Shown: positions 43,162 to 51,677, counted from the stretch's first letter. The stretch: 64,000 nucleotides of DNA from Acidobacteriota bacterium (GCA_947482665.1 CANKJK010000004.1:124001-188000), one strand, 5' to 3'. The notes: a model not told the origin generated them from the letters alone. Numbers and translations are program-made.

Positions 43162-43932
43162 ATGGATCTCACCGGGAAATTCGGCCTGATCGTCGGCGTT
43201 GCCAACAAGCGTTCGATCTCCTGGGCCATCGCCCAGGCGGCGGCGCAGGCGGGCGCCAGGCTTGCGCTCACCTACCCCAATGCCCGGCTCGAGGAAAACG
43301 TGCGCGAGCTGGCGGCCACGCTGGACAACGCCGTGGTGCTGCCGTGCGACGTCACCAGTGACGAGCAGATCGCGGCACTGACGCCCTCGCTCGACCAGGC
43401 CTTCGGCGGGCTCGATTTCGTGGTGCATGGCGCGGCCTTCGCGCCGGCCGCCGAACTCAGCAACCGGTTCGTGCAGACCTCACGGGAAGGCTTCCACACC
43501 GCGCTCGATGTGAGCGCCTATTCGCTGGTCGCCCTGGCGAATGCCTGCGTGCCGCTCCTGGAGAAGCGTGGGGGTGGCAGCATCGTGACGCTCTCGCACA
43601 TCGGCGCGGAGCGCGTGTTCCCGAACTACAACGTGATGGGCGTGGCCAAGGCCGCGCTCGAAGCCAGTGTCCGCTATCTGGCCGCGGATCTCGGTCCGCA
43701 GAACATCCGCGTCAACGCGGTCTCGGCGGGTCCAATCAAGACGCTCGCCTCGGCGGGCATTCCCGGACTGTCCGTGATGATGCAGGCGCAGCGCGAGCGC
43801 GCACCGCTCCGCCGCGGGATGGAACTGGGCGAGATTGCCGACGCGGCGCTCTTCCTGCTCAGCCACGCCTCGCGGGCCGTGACCGGCGAAGTGATGATGG
43901 TCGACGCCGGCTATCACGTCGTCGGCCTCTAG
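43162..43932 (+). CDS. fabI: Enoyl-[acyl-carrier-protein] reductase FabI
   Basis: A 256-residue NADH-dependent enzyme completing fatty-acid elongation. It is a divergent SDR: GVANKRSISWAIAQAAAQAGARL replaces the usual TGxxxGxG, as in all FabI. The catalytic Tyr and Lys are in FPNYNVMGVAKAALEASVRYLA, and AGPIKTLASAGIPGL is the substrate-loop region. Triclosan-sensitive FabI enzymes share this architecture, but sensitivity is not predictable here. It is paired with the RGG protein gene upstream and convergent with the oxidoreductase gene downstream. Confidence 0.95.
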   Translation: MDLTGKFGLIVGVANKRSISWAIAQAAAQAGARLALTYPNARLEENVRELAATLDNAVVLPCDVTSDEQIAALTPSLDQAFGGLDFVVHGAAFAPAAELSNRFVQTSREGFHTALDVSAYSLVALANACVPLLEKRGGGSIVTLSHIGAERVFPNYNVMGVAKAALEASVRYLAADLGPQNIRVNAVSAGPIKTLASAGIPGLSVMMQAQRERAPLRRGMELGEIADAALFLLSHASRAVTGEVMMVDAGYHVVGL

Positions 43933-43935
43933 CCG

Positions 43936-44649
43936 CTACTTCCGTCCCCACTCCTCGCGCCGGATGGCTGCATCCGGCACGCCCAGACCCACGAGAGTGG
44001 TGACGGAGGCTTCCACCATCTGAGGCGGGCCACAGACGAAGCAGAGTGTGTGCGCCGGGTCGTGCAGTACGGAGTCGAAGTGCGCGCGGCCGATGCGGCC
44101 CCGCAGGCCCTCCCAGTCCTCGTCTTCCCGGGTGACCGTGCGGTGCAGTTCCAGGCTGCCAGCCGCCGCCAGTGCCTCGAATTCCGGCAGGAATGCAAAC
44201 TCGTCCGCCCGGCGCGCGCTGTACATGAGCGATGTCCGCACGGAGGGGTGTGCGCGGCTGGCGTGGTCGAGCATCGCCCTGAGCGGCGCGATGCCCGTAC
44301 CGCCCGCGATGAAGAGCAGCCGGGGCGCTTCCACAACCGCGGGAAACAGAAACGTGCCGAGGGGGCCGTCGACCTCGAGCCGTGCCCCCGGCGCCAGCGA
44401 GAGGAGCGGGTGCTCCTGCTCGGCTGCCTGTCCGAGGCCGACCAGCAGTTCGATGGCACCGATCTCAGCGGCGCGCTCGGGCGAACATGCGATCGAGTAG
44501 GGGCGGAGGGCTGAGCCCGCCGGGCCGACCAGGACGGCCTGTCCGGCACTGAAGCAGAAATCCGCGCTGTCGACGGCGATGGAAATCAGGCGTGAGCGGG
44601 GCGTGATCGGGTCCACCCGCCGCAGCGCGGCGGTCAGCAGGAGCGGCAC
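43936..44649 (-). CDS. FNR-type flavin oxidoreductase
   Basis: A 237-residue ferredoxin-reductase-like protein with an FAD-binding beta-barrel (RPYSIACSPE, the FAD-contacting RxYS motif) and an NAD-binding domain (LLFIAGGTGIAPLRAML; CFVCGPPQMVEASV). No Fe-S domain is attached, so its electron partner is separate and unknown. The GTG at 44649 is preferred because a TACACT hexamer ends exactly 6 nt before it; a longer frame to 44697 lacks such support. Homologues deliver electrons to oxygenases, ferredoxins or nitric-oxide reductases. Confidence 0.85.
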   Translation of the reverse strand: MPLLLTAALRRVDPITPRSRLISIAVDSADFCFSAGQAVLVGPAGSALRPYSIACSPERAAEIGAIELLVGLGQAAEQEHPLLSLAPGARLEVDGPLGTFLFPAVVEAPRLLFIAGGTGIAPLRAMLDHASRAHPSVRTSLMYSARRADEFAFLPEFEALAAAGSLELHRTVTREDEDWEGLRGRIGRAHFDSVLHDPAHTLCFVCGPPQMVEASVTTLVGLGVPDAAIRREEWGRK

Positions 44650-44655
44650 CCGGCG

Positions 44656-44661
44656 AGTGTA
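44656..44661 (-). promoter_or_regulatory. -10 element TACACT of FNR-type gene, leaderless spacing
   Basis: TACACT ends exactly 6 nt (CGCCGG) before the GTG at 44649. Confidence 0.5.
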
Positions 44662-44744
44662 CCCCGCCGCCTCAGCGGTCCGTCGATCGGGCGCCACGCG
44701 CCCGGAGTAAGCTACGGATCTCGACCGTTACGGAGGATTCACGC

Positions 44745-45869
44745 GTGCCTCATCGCTCACCCGGCTCGCCCGGAAAGTCTCGTACCAATCACCTGTCCGG
44801 CAGACCCATCCGCTACTACCGGCCCAAGGGCAGTCCGGAAGTGCGGCATCTGATCGACGAGGGCTTCCAGGCCTTCAACGCCGCCCGCCTGGGTGAAGCC
44901 TGCCGCATCTTCACGGACAAGATGCTCCAGCCCGAGAACGACACGACCATCGGGCTTACCGTGGCCGGGGCGCTGACGCCTGCCGGCCTGGGTGGCTGCG
45001 TCGTCGAGCTGATGAACCGCGGCATGGTGGACTTTGTCATCAGCACCGGCGCGAACCTCTATCACGACCTGCACTACGCGCTGAACTTCACGCTGCATCG
45101 CGGGTCGCCCTTTGTGAACGACGTCGAGCTCTACGACCAGGGCGTCATCCGCATTTACGACGTGCTGTTCCCGGCGAGCGTGCTGCTCGAGACGGATGCG
45201 TACGTGCGCGACTTCCTGGTGCGCTCCGGGCTGAATGGGCCGATTCCCACCTCCGAGCTGCACTACCGCCTCGGACTGGACCTGCTCGATCGGCAGCCGG
45301 GCTGCGAGGAGCACTCGGTGCTGGCGGCGGCCGCCAAGGCCGGCGTGCCGATCTACACCTCGTCTCCTGGCGACAGCTCCATCGGCATGAACATCGCCTA
45401 CCACGAGCTCATCAACAACAGCACGCTGATGATCGATCCCAACCGCGATGTGAACGAGGTGTGTGCGTTCATCCTCGCGGGTAAGAAGAACGGCTGCGTG
45501 ATTCTCGGCGGCGGCTCGCCGAAGAACTTTTACCTGCAGGGACAGCCCACGCTGTGGGAGGTGTACGGCATCCCCAAGGGCGGCAACGACTACTTCATCC
45601 AGATCACGACGGATTCCGTCGTGTGGGGCGGACTCTCCGGCGCCACGCCGGCCGAGGCCGTGAGCTGGGGCAAGGTGAATCCTGGCGTGCTGCCCGATAC
45701 CGTCGTGGCCTACTGCGACTCGACGATCGCCTTTCCGCTCTTCTGCGAGTACGCAGTGGGTGGGGCGATCGGACAGCGGCCGCTCAAGCGGCTCATCGAG
45801 AAGCGTGAGTCGCTCGTGGCCACGCTGCGGGCCCAGGCGCTCGAGGCGCGTAGCGAATCGGCGCAGTAG
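44745..45869 (+). CDS. Deoxyhypusine-synthase-like protein
   Basis: A 374-residue member of the deoxyhypusine synthase superfamily (NAD and spermidine binding). Landmarks: TVAGALTPAGLGGCVVELMNRG, DFVISTGANLYHDLHY, and the active-site loop GGGSPKNFYLQGQPT where Lys260 occupies the position of the catalytic Lys of true deoxyhypusine synthase, then SGATPAEAVSWGK. Bacteria lack eIF5A, so these proteins probably make homospermidine or act on another polyamine. A GTG start at 44745 has GGAGGA upstream. Next to it is a DUF5615 protein. Confidence 0.88.
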   Translation: MPHRSPGSPGKSRTNHLSGRPIRYYRPKGSPEVRHLIDEGFQAFNAARLGEACRIFTDKMLQPENDTTIGLTVAGALTPAGLGGCVVELMNRGMVDFVISTGANLYHDLHYALNFTLHRGSPFVNDVELYDQGVIRIYDVLFPASVLLETDAYVRDFLVRSGLNGPIPTSELHYRLGLDLLDRQPGCEEHSVLAAAAKAGVPIYTSSPGDSSIGMNIAYHELINNSTLMIDPNRDVNEVCAFILAGKKNGCVILGGGSPKNFYLQGQPTLWEVYGIPKGGNDYFIQITTDSVVWGGLSGATPAEAVSWGKVNPGVLPDTVVAYCDSTIAFPLFCEYAVGGAIGQRPLKRLIEKRESLVATLRAQALEARSESAQ

Positions 45870-45880
45870 TCAACCCGGCC

Positions 45881-46321
45881 GTGCGCACGCTTGCGTCTGA
45901 GTTGGCCGGGCACGCCGATACGGGGACGGACCAGCCGCGGATTTACGCGGACGCCAACCTCTCGGCGACGCTCGTCACCTACCTGCGGCAGCGCCTCGGC
46001 TGGGATGTGCTCCATGTGATTGAGGAGGATGACCTCCGGCGCGCCAGCGACCTGGAGCACTTCCGCCTGGCGCGGCAGCTGCGCCGGACCCTCATCACGC
46101 TCGACCACGACTTTCTCGACGACCGCCGCTTTCCGCATGCCGAGAGTGGCGGCGTCATTCTGCTGTCCGCGCCAGACGAGCACCGCTACCGGCAGATGCT
46201 GAAGCGGCTCGACGCGGAGGTGTTCCGGGCGGGCCAGGGGAGTGTGGACGCCCGGGCGGTGGTGCCTATGCCGCTCATGGGCAGGAAGCAGCATCTCCAG
46301 CCGGAGTGGCTCCGGACCTAA
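45881..46321 (+). CDS. DUF5615 PIN-like protein
   Basis: A 146-residue protein. IYADANLSATLVTYLRQRLGWDVLHVIEEDDLRRASDLEHFRLAR, TLITLDHDFLDDRRFP and SGGVILLSAP form the Mut7-C/DUF5615 PIN-like fold, with the Asp residues that usually bind Mg2+ (YADAN, LDHDF). Family members are predicted RNases, often in toxin-antitoxin pairs. No antitoxin-sized gene is next to it; it starts 11 nt after the deoxyhypusine-synthase-like gene, with a GTG at 45881. Confidence 0.75.
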   Translation: MRTLASELAGHADTGTDQPRIYADANLSATLVTYLRQRLGWDVLHVIEEDDLRRASDLEHFRLARQLRRTLITLDHDFLDDRRFPHAESGGVILLSAPDEHRYRQMLKRLDAEVFRAGQGSVDARAVVPMPLMGRKQHLQPEWLRT

Positions 46322-46368
46322 GCCGCCGGACCGCCCCGTCTGAGGTTTCGACTATTCTGGGGTGCCGC

Positions 46369-46770
46369 ATGTATTCCGTCGCCAAGCGCATCGACTTCTG
46401 TTACGGGCACCGCCTGCTCGACTATGACGGCGTGTGCCGGCATCTGCACGGCCACAATGCGGTCGCCGAGATCGAGGTGGACGCGGCGGCGCTGGACGGC
46501 CGCAACATGGTCGTCGACTTTCGCGACATCAAGCGCGTGGTGAAGGCGTGGCTCGACGAGCACCTCGACCACAAGATGATCCTGCGTCAGGACGACCCGA
46601 TGGTGCCGATGCTCCAGTCGCTCGGCGAGCCCGTCTTTCTCATCGACTCCAATCCGACCGCGGAACGCCTTGCGCGCTTGATCTTCGAGACCTGCCGCCA
46701 GCTTCAACTCCCCGTGGTGTGCGTCACGCTCTGGGAAACCCCGACCTCGTGGGCCAGCTACCGCGCCTGA
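46369..46770 (+). CDS. queD: 6-carboxytetrahydropterin synthase / PTPS-like protein (QueD family)
   Basis: A 133-residue enzyme of the T-fold family, acting on 7,8-dihydroneopterin triphosphate in queuosine or pterin synthesis. Zinc ligands are visible in CYGHRL and CRHLHGHN, and the catalytic acidic/His parts in MVVDFRDIKRVVKAWLDEHLDH. The length is typical of QueD. Other que genes are absent. A TATTCT -10-like hexamer ends 10 nt before the ATG. The tail overlaps the following phosphatase gene by 22 nt. Confidence 0.9.
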   Translation: MYSVAKRIDFCYGHRLLDYDGVCRHLHGHNAVAEIEVDAAALDGRNMVVDFRDIKRVVKAWLDEHLDHKMILRQDDPMVPMLQSLGEPVFLIDSNPTAERLARLIFETCRQLQLPVVCVTLWETPTSWASYRA

Positions 46771-47429
46771 TCGCGTTCGACCTCGACGGCACGCTGATCG
46801 ATTCGCGCCGCGACCTGACCGACTCGGCGAACGCGCTCGTCGTCGAGCTGGGCGGGACCCCGCTGACCGAAGAGGCCGTGAGCCTCATGGTGGGCGAGGG
46901 TGCGCGCCTGCTCGTCCAGCGGGTGACCACCGCGGCCGGTCTCGGCGACCCGCCTGGCGCGCTGGAGCGGTTCCTGGAGCTCTACGCCGAGCGCCTGCTG
47001 GTGCACACGCGTCTCTATGCGGGTGTCCTCGGCGCGCTTGACGCCGCAGCGCGTGTGGCCACGGTCACGCTCCTCACCAACAAACCCCTCGCGCCGACCC
47101 AACGGATTCTTGAGGGACTGGGCATCGGCGACCGGTTCGCGCATATCACTGGAGGAGACGGCCGCTTTCCCCGCAAGCCGGATCCCGCGTCGCTCCAGGA
47201 GCAGATGCGCCTGGTCGGCGCGGATCCGTCGACCACGCTCCTCGTGGGGGACTCCGCGATTGACCGCGACACGGCCGCGCGGGCCGGCGCACGGTGCTGC
47301 CTCGTGCTCTATGGCTTCAGCCGGATCACGCTGCCCGAGCGTGTCGACGTGCCTGGAGGGTGGACGGTCACGCACGCCTCGGAACTACCGGCGGTGTTCA
47401 CGGCCTTCAGCGCGGCACTGACCCCGTAG
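46749..47429 (+). CDS. HAD-superfamily hydrolase, phosphoglycolate phosphatase-like
   Basis: A 226-residue phosphatase. The nucleophile motif is FDLDGTLIDS near residue 8, motif II is TLLTNKP, and motifs III-IV are FPRKPDPASLQEQM and VGDSAIDRDTAARAG. A helical cap between about residues 18-80 places it with Gph-type enzymes. The GTG at 46749 is inside the end of queD, so the two are translationally coupled. Preference for phosphoglycolate is plausible but not shown. Confidence 0.88.
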   Translation: MGQLPRLIAFDLDGTLIDSRRDLTDSANALVVELGGTPLTEEAVSLMVGEGARLLVQRVTTAAGLGDPPGALERFLELYAERLLVHTRLYAGVLGALDAAARVATVTLLTNKPLAPTQRILEGLGIGDRFAHITGGDGRFPRKPDPASLQEQMRLVGADPSTTLLVGDSAIDRDTAARAGARCCLVLYGFSRITLPERVDVPGGWTVTHASELPAVFTAFSAALTP

Positions 47430-47438
47430 ACGCGGCGC

Positions 47439-48113
47439 CTATCCGGCCGCGCGGACCTGCAGCTTGCTCGCAGCGCGGGTGCCGAGAGCGAGACGGCGGT
47501 CGCTGCTCCCAGACACGACCACGCTGTCGGCGGACTCATCCCGCCCCTCGACCCGGATCGTTTCTCCCGGCTTCAACTGGTTTGTCTCGACGAACTGGAG
47601 GAACGCGCGGTTCTGATCCAGCACGCGTGTGACGACAACCGGTTGGCCCACCGGGCAGGTCAGCAGCGTGTCCTGCGGCTGCGTGACGATGGCGCCGTCC
47701 GCATTCGGAATCGGATCGCCATGCGGGTCCACTTCGGGGTGGCCGAGCATCTCGTCGATGCGCTCGATGAGGCGGTCCGAGACGACATGCTCGAGATGTT
47801 CCGCCTCGTCATGCACTTCGTCCCACCCGAAACCCATGACTCTGACGAGGAAGAGCTCCACCAACCGGTGCCGCCGGAGCACCAGGCCGGCCAGCCGTTC
47901 GCCCTGCGAGGTCAGGGCGACGCCCGCATAGGGCTCATATTCCGCCAGGCCGGCGTCCGCCAGGGTCTTGGCCATCGTGGTGGCGGTCCCAGGGGTGACG
48001 CCGAGGGATGCGGCCAGTTGCCCCATTGGGAGCAGGCGCTGGCCGGGCCTGAGGCCGTTCGCCCCCATGTGGATGGCCTTCAGATAGTTCTCAACCGTGC
48101 TGGACGCAAGCAT
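47439..48113 (-). CDS. mntR: DtxR/MntR-family metal-dependent regulator
   Basis: A 224-residue transcription factor. An N-terminal winged helix (about 1-65: VENYLKAIHMGANG, MGQLAASLGVTPGTATTMAKTLADAGLAEYEP) is followed by the dimerisation and metal-binding domain (LVLRRHRLVELFLVRVMGF, WDEVHDEAEHLEHVVSD) and a C-terminal SH3-like FeoA domain (about 150-224). It is divergent from mntH, the usual target of MntR, so it most likely controls manganese uptake and itself. A TACACT -10-like hexamer (48125-48130) overlaps a 17-bp imperfect palindrome. Confidence 0.9.
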   Translation of the reverse strand: MLASSTVENYLKAIHMGANGLRPGQRLLPMGQLAASLGVTPGTATTMAKTLADAGLAEYEPYAGVALTSQGERLAGLVLRRHRLVELFLVRVMGFGWDEVHDEAEHLEHVVSDRLIERIDEMLGHPEVDPHGDPIPNADGAIVTQPQDTLLTCPVGQPVVVTRVLDQNRAFLQFVETNQLKPGETIRVEGRDESADSVVVSGSSDRRLALGTRAASKLQVRAAG

Positions 48114-48122
48114 TTACGGCAA

Positions 48123-48139
48123 GAAGTGTAGCCGACTTC
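48123..48139. promoter_or_regulatory. Imperfect palindrome in the mntR-mntH intergenic region
   Basis: GAAGT and ACTTC are separated by 7 nt and cover the mntR -10. It is a candidate operator, but does not match a known MntR box closely. Confidence 0.35.
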
Positions 48140-48153
48140 TATGAGGAACGACT

Positions 48154-48181
48154 TTGAGTTTCCAATGGGAGCGCATATAGT
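48154..48181 (+). promoter_or_regulatory. Sigma70-type promoter of mntH
   Basis: A -35 TTGAGT at 48154-48159 and a -10 TATAGT at 48176-48181 are 16 nt apart, leaving a leader of about 17 nt before the GTG at 48205. Confidence 0.55.
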
Positions 48182-48204
48182 TTTGAGCGGTCAAAAACAA
48201 GAAC

Positions 48205-49557
48205 GTGTCTACCCAAATTCCCACGCAGTCCGATCAGTCCGGTTCAGGCTGGCGCACGTCCGCGTCGTCGGTCAGTCTGCCCGAAGTACACGGCTCCATC
48301 GCCGTGCCGACGGGTGCCGGCTTCTGGCGGAAGCTCTTCGCCTTTGCCGGGCCGGGCTACCTCGTGGCGGTCGGCTACATGGACCCGGGCAATTGGGCGA
48401 CCGACCTTGCCGGTGGCGCGCGCTACGGCTACACGCTCCTCAGCGTGGTCATGCTGTCGAATCTGATGGCGATCCTGCTCCAGGCCCTCGCGGCCCGGCT
48501 GGGCATCGCGAGCGGTCGCGACCTCGCGCAGGCCTGCCGCGACAGCTACTCGAAGCCCACCACGGTCTTCCTTTGGATCCTCTGTGAGATAGCCATCGCG
48601 GCGTGCGACCTGGCCGAGGTCGTCGGTGCGGCCATCGCCCTCAATCTGCTCTTCGGCCTGCCGCTCATCTGGGGCGTGTGCCTCACGGCGCTCGACGTGC
48701 TCGTCGTGCTCTTCCTCCAGCATCGGGGGTTCCGGTACGTCGAGGCCCTGGTCGTCACGCTCATCGTCCTGATTGCCGGGTCGTTCGCCGTGGAGTTGTG
48801 GCTGGCGAAGCCGGATGTCGTGGCGGTGGCAAAAGGCTTCGTGCCGACCACCGCGCTCCTGCACGACCGCGAGATGCTCTACATCGCCATCGGCATCCTT
48901 GGCGCCACGGTGATGCCGCACAACCTTTACCTGCACTCCTCCATCGTGCAGACGCGGAAGTACCTCGACAATCTGGCCGGCAAGGCGGAAGCGATCCGCT
49001 TTGCCACGATTGACTCGTCCGTCGCGCTCATGTCGGCCCTCTTCATCAACGGCGCGATTCTGGTGATGGCCGCTGCGGTCTTCCACGGCACGGCCTATCA
49101 GGATGTTGCGGACATCGGGGACGCCCATCGCCTGCTGGAGCCGCTGATGGGGACGAAGGCGGCGAGCGTGCTGTTTGCCGTCGCGCTGCTGTGCTCAGGT
49201 CAGAACGCCACGCTGACCGGGACCCTCGCAGGGCAGATCGTGATGGAGGGCTTCATCAATCTGCGCCTCCGCCCGTGGTTGCGGCGCCTCGCCACCCGGC
49301 TCATCGCCATCGTGCCGGCGGTCATCGTCGTAGTGCTCTACGGCGAACGGGGCACGGGCCCGCTGCTGATCCTGAGCCAGGTCGTGCTGAGTCTGCAGCT
49401 CTCCTTCGCGGTATTTCCGCTCGTAATCTTCACGAGCGATCGCCGGAAGATGGGCTCGTTCGCCAGCCCGTGGTGGGTGCAGGCGCTCGCCTGGCCGACG
49501 GCGGTCGTGATTGCCGCGCTGAACCTCTACCTGCTGTGGCAGACTTTCGTGGGCTGA
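48205..49557 (+). CDS. mntH: Nramp-family divalent metal transporter
   Basis: A 450-residue proton-coupled Mn2+/Fe2+ importer with 11 hydrophobic segments. The metal-binding motif DPGN is at 60-63 ([16 protein letters not shown]) and the second, MPHN, in [13 protein letters not shown] further motif near [19 protein letters not shown] is typical. The start is a GTG giving [11 protein letters not shown]. It is divergent from mntR, which supports manganese as the physiological substrate. Confidence 0.93.
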   Translation: MSTQIPTQSDQSGSGWRTSASSVSLPEVHGSIAVPTGAGFWRKLFAFAGPGYLVAVGYMDPGNWATDLAGGARYGYTLLSVVMLSNLMAILLQALAARLGIASGRDLAQACRDSYSKPTTVFLWILCEIAIAACDLAEVVGAAIALNLLFGLPLIWGVCLTALDVLVVLFLQHRGFRYVEALVVTLIVLIAGSFAVELWLAKPDVVAVAKGFVPTTALLHDREMLYIAIGILGATVMPHNLYLHSSIVQTRKYLDNLAGKAEAIRFATIDSSVALMSALFINGAILVMAAAVFHGTAYQDVADIGDAHRLLEPLMGTKAASVLFAVALLCSGQNATLTGTLAGQIVMEGFINLRLRPWLRRLATRLIAIVPAVIVVVLYGERGTGPLLILSQVVLSLQLSFAVFPLVIFTSDRRKMGSFASPWWVQALAWPTAVVIAALNLYLLWQTFVG

Positions 49558-49562
49558 CCGCC

Positions 49563-49991
49563 ATGTACTCCCGGATCCTTGTCGCCATCGAACACTCCGC
49601 CGCCGACCGCACCATCGTCGACCACATTGCGCCGCTGGCGGCGCTGACCGGCGGCGAGCTGCTCCTCGTCCACGTGGCGGATGGCTGGGCCGCCCGCAAC
49701 TTCGACTCGCTCAAGCTCCGTGAGTCGGAGGAGATGAAGGACGACCGCGCGTATCTCGAGGGCGTGGCCGCCGAGCTGGCCGGCCGTGGTCTGCGGGTCT
49801 CTACCGAGCTGGCGAAAGGCGATCCGGCCCGTGAGATCCTGCGCGTGGCGGACGCGTGGCACGCGGACCTCATCGCGATGTCGACCCACGGGCATCGGTT
49901 CGTCAACGATCTGATCCTCGGCACCACCGTCGATCACGTACGGCACACCACGCGCATTCCGGTACTGCTTCTCAAGGCGCCACCCGCGTGA
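49563..49991 (+). CDS. Universal stress protein (UspA family)
   Basis: A 142-residue protein with RILVAIEHSAADRTIVDHI at the N-terminus and the ATP-binding signature region ADLIAMSTHGHRFVNDLILGTTVDHVRHTTRIPVLLL at the C-terminus (G-x2-G-x9-G-S/T type, here with variations). It follows mntH by 5 nt and precedes the methyltransferase with a 4-nt overlap, suggesting one operon. It probably binds ATP and acts under stress. Confidence 0.88.
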   Translation: MYSRILVAIEHSAADRTIVDHIAPLAALTGGELLLVHVADGWAARNFDSLKLRESEEMKDDRAYLEGVAAELAGRGLRVSTELAKGDPAREILRVADAWHADLIAMSTHGHRFVNDLILGTTVDHVRHTTRIPVLLLKAPPA

Positions 49992-50704
49992 GCCTCCGCT
50001 CGGCGCTCGCGGCGCCGGAGAGCAAGCGGCAGGTGACGCGCCGCGTCTTCGCGACGATCGCCGACCGGTACGACCTCATTACCCGGCTCCTTTCCTTCGG
50101 CCGCGATCGTCACTGGAAGCACCATCTGATCACGCTGGCCGCGCTCGGTCCGCAGGACGTGGTGCTCGACCTCGCCTCGGGCACGGGCGACTTCGCCTAC
50201 CTGGCGCTGCCGCGCGTGGCGCGCGTGGTCGGACTGGACGTGACGCACCGGATGCTCGTGCTCGCGAGGAGCAAGACCCCGCAGGCGCGGCGGGTCCACT
50301 TTGTGACCGGCGACATGACGGCGCTGCCCTCGCCGGACCAGACCTTCACCGTCATCACCACCGGCTACGGCCTGCGCAACGTGCCGGATCTGCCGCAGGC
50401 CATTGCCGAGGCGCATCGGGTCCTGAAGCCCGGGGGGCGCTTTCTCTCGCTGGACTTCAACCGCCCCGCACAGCCAGTGGTGAGGGCCGTGTACCTGGCC
50501 TATCTGCAGGTCGTGGGCGCCTCGCTCGGGTGGCTGCTGCACCGGGACCCGGACACCTACCGCTACATCCCCGAAACGATCCGTCGCTACCCGGGTGCCG
50601 AGGGCGTGGTGACGCTGCTCCGCGCGGGCGGCTTCGAGGAAGCCCGGGCGCTCCCGGTGCTCGGGGGCCTGATGACCATCCACACCGCTCGCCGCGGAGC
50701 GTAG
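49988..50704 (+). CDS. UbiE/MenG-like quinone C-methyltransferase
   Basis: A 238-residue SAM-dependent enzyme. The family hallmarks VFATIADRYDLITRLLSFGRDRHWKHHLI, VLDLASGTGDFAYL, YGLRNVPDL and AHRVLKPGGRFLSLDFNRP are visible, matching demethylmenaquinone/2-methoxy-6-polyprenyl-benzoquinol methyltransferases. The GTG at 49988 overlaps the usp stop (GTGA). Whether it makes ubiquinone or menaquinone cannot be told from this sequence. Confidence 0.88.
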   Translation: MSLRSALAAPESKRQVTRRVFATIADRYDLITRLLSFGRDRHWKHHLITLAALGPQDVVLDLASGTGDFAYLALPRVARVVGLDVTHRMLVLARSKTPQARRVHFVTGDMTALPSPDQTFTVITTGYGLRNVPDLPQAIAEAHRVLKPGGRFLSLDFNRPAQPVVRAVYLAYLQVVGASLGWLLHRDPDTYRYIPETIRRYPGAEGVVTLLRAGGFEEARALPVLGGLMTIHTARRGA

Positions 50705-50740
50705 TGGCCACCGCATGAGCCGCCGCTAAGATCGTTCCCA

Positions 50741-51175
50741 GTGGAGATCGATACCGCACAGTGGTCCGGCGAGGGCGACTTCACGACCCGCGTGATCGAC
50801 GCGCTGCGTGCGCTACCGGACGTGGCGTTCCTTCGGGTGGAGGATGCCCCGGCCTCGCGGACCGACGCCGGGTTCAGTTTCCTCAGCAACGAAATCTTCG
50901 TGAAGTTCGCCGAGGTGCCGGTGACCACCCGAGCGACCGTGCTGGGCGTGCTGCCGGTGACCCGCCGCACGCTGCGGCCGGCGCTGACACTCAGCGGACT
51001 CGAGGCGGCGCTCCGGGTGCGCGCCGAGATCGGGGAACCGGACTACAGCGACGACGGGATGCTGCAGTACCTCCGCACAGAGCGGATCGTGCCTCCGTAC
51101 CAGACGAAGGGATACAAGCTGGTGGAGCTGCTGCGGATCTACGAAGTCGGGACGCCCAGCCGGGCTGGCACGTAG
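50741..51175 (+). CDS. Hypothetical protein, 144 residues
   Basis: An acidic, soluble protein beginning MEIDTAQWSGEGDF from the GTG at 50741, with VAFLRVEDAPASRTDAGFSFLSNEIFVKF, SGLEAALRVRAEIGEPDYSDDGMLQYLRTERIV and a C-terminal KLVELLRIYEV. No motif is recognised. A TAAGAT hexamer ends 8 nt before the start, so this may be another near-leaderless gene. It lies between the methyltransferase gene and a convergent hypothetical. Confidence 0.75.
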   Translation: MEIDTAQWSGEGDFTTRVIDALRALPDVAFLRVEDAPASRTDAGFSFLSNEIFVKFAEVPVTTRATVLGVLPVTRRTLRPALTLSGLEAALRVRAEIGEPDYSDDGMLQYLRTERIVPPYQTKGYKLVELLRIYEVGTPSRAGT

Positions 51176-51188
51176 GCGCGGGTGCCGG

Positions 51189-51617
51189 TCAGCGTTCGAG
51201 CCAGGGGGCGAGCGCGCCCAGCAGGTACTCGAGCACGATCTGTTCACTGATGGTGGCCGGCGAGGCGCCACCGGCGAGCGCCTGCTCGTCGCGCACCAGC
51301 CGGGAGCCGCGGCCACGGCTCGTGCGGCCGACGACGCGCGGGGCGTCACCGGAGCTGTCGAAGTCGATCTCGATGAAGTCCTCGCGGCCGGCGTCGGCGG
51401 TCAGCCGCACCATGCCGGAGGGCGTCGAGATGCTCCATGAAAAGCCCTCGGACTTCAAGGCCGAGACGAGGTGCCGCACGACGGGCACCGCGATCCGTTC
51501 GAGAAACACGCCATACGCGGCCTGCGCCTCGTTGGTCGCCTCCCGGCGAATCTTGGCGATTCGACGGGCGTCCGCGATGCGGGTCTGGAGCTGCTTGCGA
51601 ACGAGGGAGACTTCCAC
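51189..51617 (-). CDS. Hypothetical protein, 142 residues
   Basis: The N-terminal half is a probable long helix (SLVRKQLQTRIADARRIAKIRREATNEAQAAYGVFLERI), followed by a beta-rich part (FSWSISTPSGMVRLTADAGREDFIEIDFDSS) and a C-terminal SEQIVLEYLLGALAPWLER. The GTG at 51617 is preferred over a longer frame to 51737 because a TACAAT hexamer ends 6 nt before it. It is divergent from the SIMPL gene. No family is recognised. Confidence 0.7.
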   Translation of the reverse strand: MEVSLVRKQLQTRIADARRIAKIRREATNEAQAAYGVFLERIAVPVVRHLVSALKSEGFSWSISTPSGMVRLTADAGREDFIEIDFDSSGDAPRVVGRTSRGRGSRLVRDEQALAGGASPATISEQIVLEYLLGALAPWLER

Positions 51618-51623
51618 CCGGCA

Positions 51624-51629
51624 ATTGTA
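51624..51629 (-). promoter_or_regulatory. -10 element TACAAT of the hypothetical gene, leaderless spacing
   Basis: TACAAT ends exactly 6 nt (TGCCGG) before the GTG at 51617. Confidence 0.5.
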
Positions 51630-51665
51630 CTGCGCGCGTGCCTGTCCTTTGGCCCTCGGGCTTTC

Positions 51666-51671
51666 TATACT
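51666..51671 (+). promoter_or_regulatory. -10 element TATACT of SIMPL gene, leaderless spacing
   Basis: TATACT ends exactly 6 nt (GGCGCC) before the ATG at 51678, 36 nt from the divergent -10 element. Confidence 0.55.
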
Positions 51672-51677
51672 GGCGCC

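Noticed and set aside
44745-45869. Genuine deoxyhypusine synthase for eIF5A
   Set aside because: Bacteria lack eIF5A; the fold and the lysine are conserved but the substrate must differ.
45881-46770. Toxin-antitoxin pair of the PIN-like gene and the next gene
   Set aside because: The downstream gene is a QueD-type enzyme with zinc ligands, not an antitoxin.
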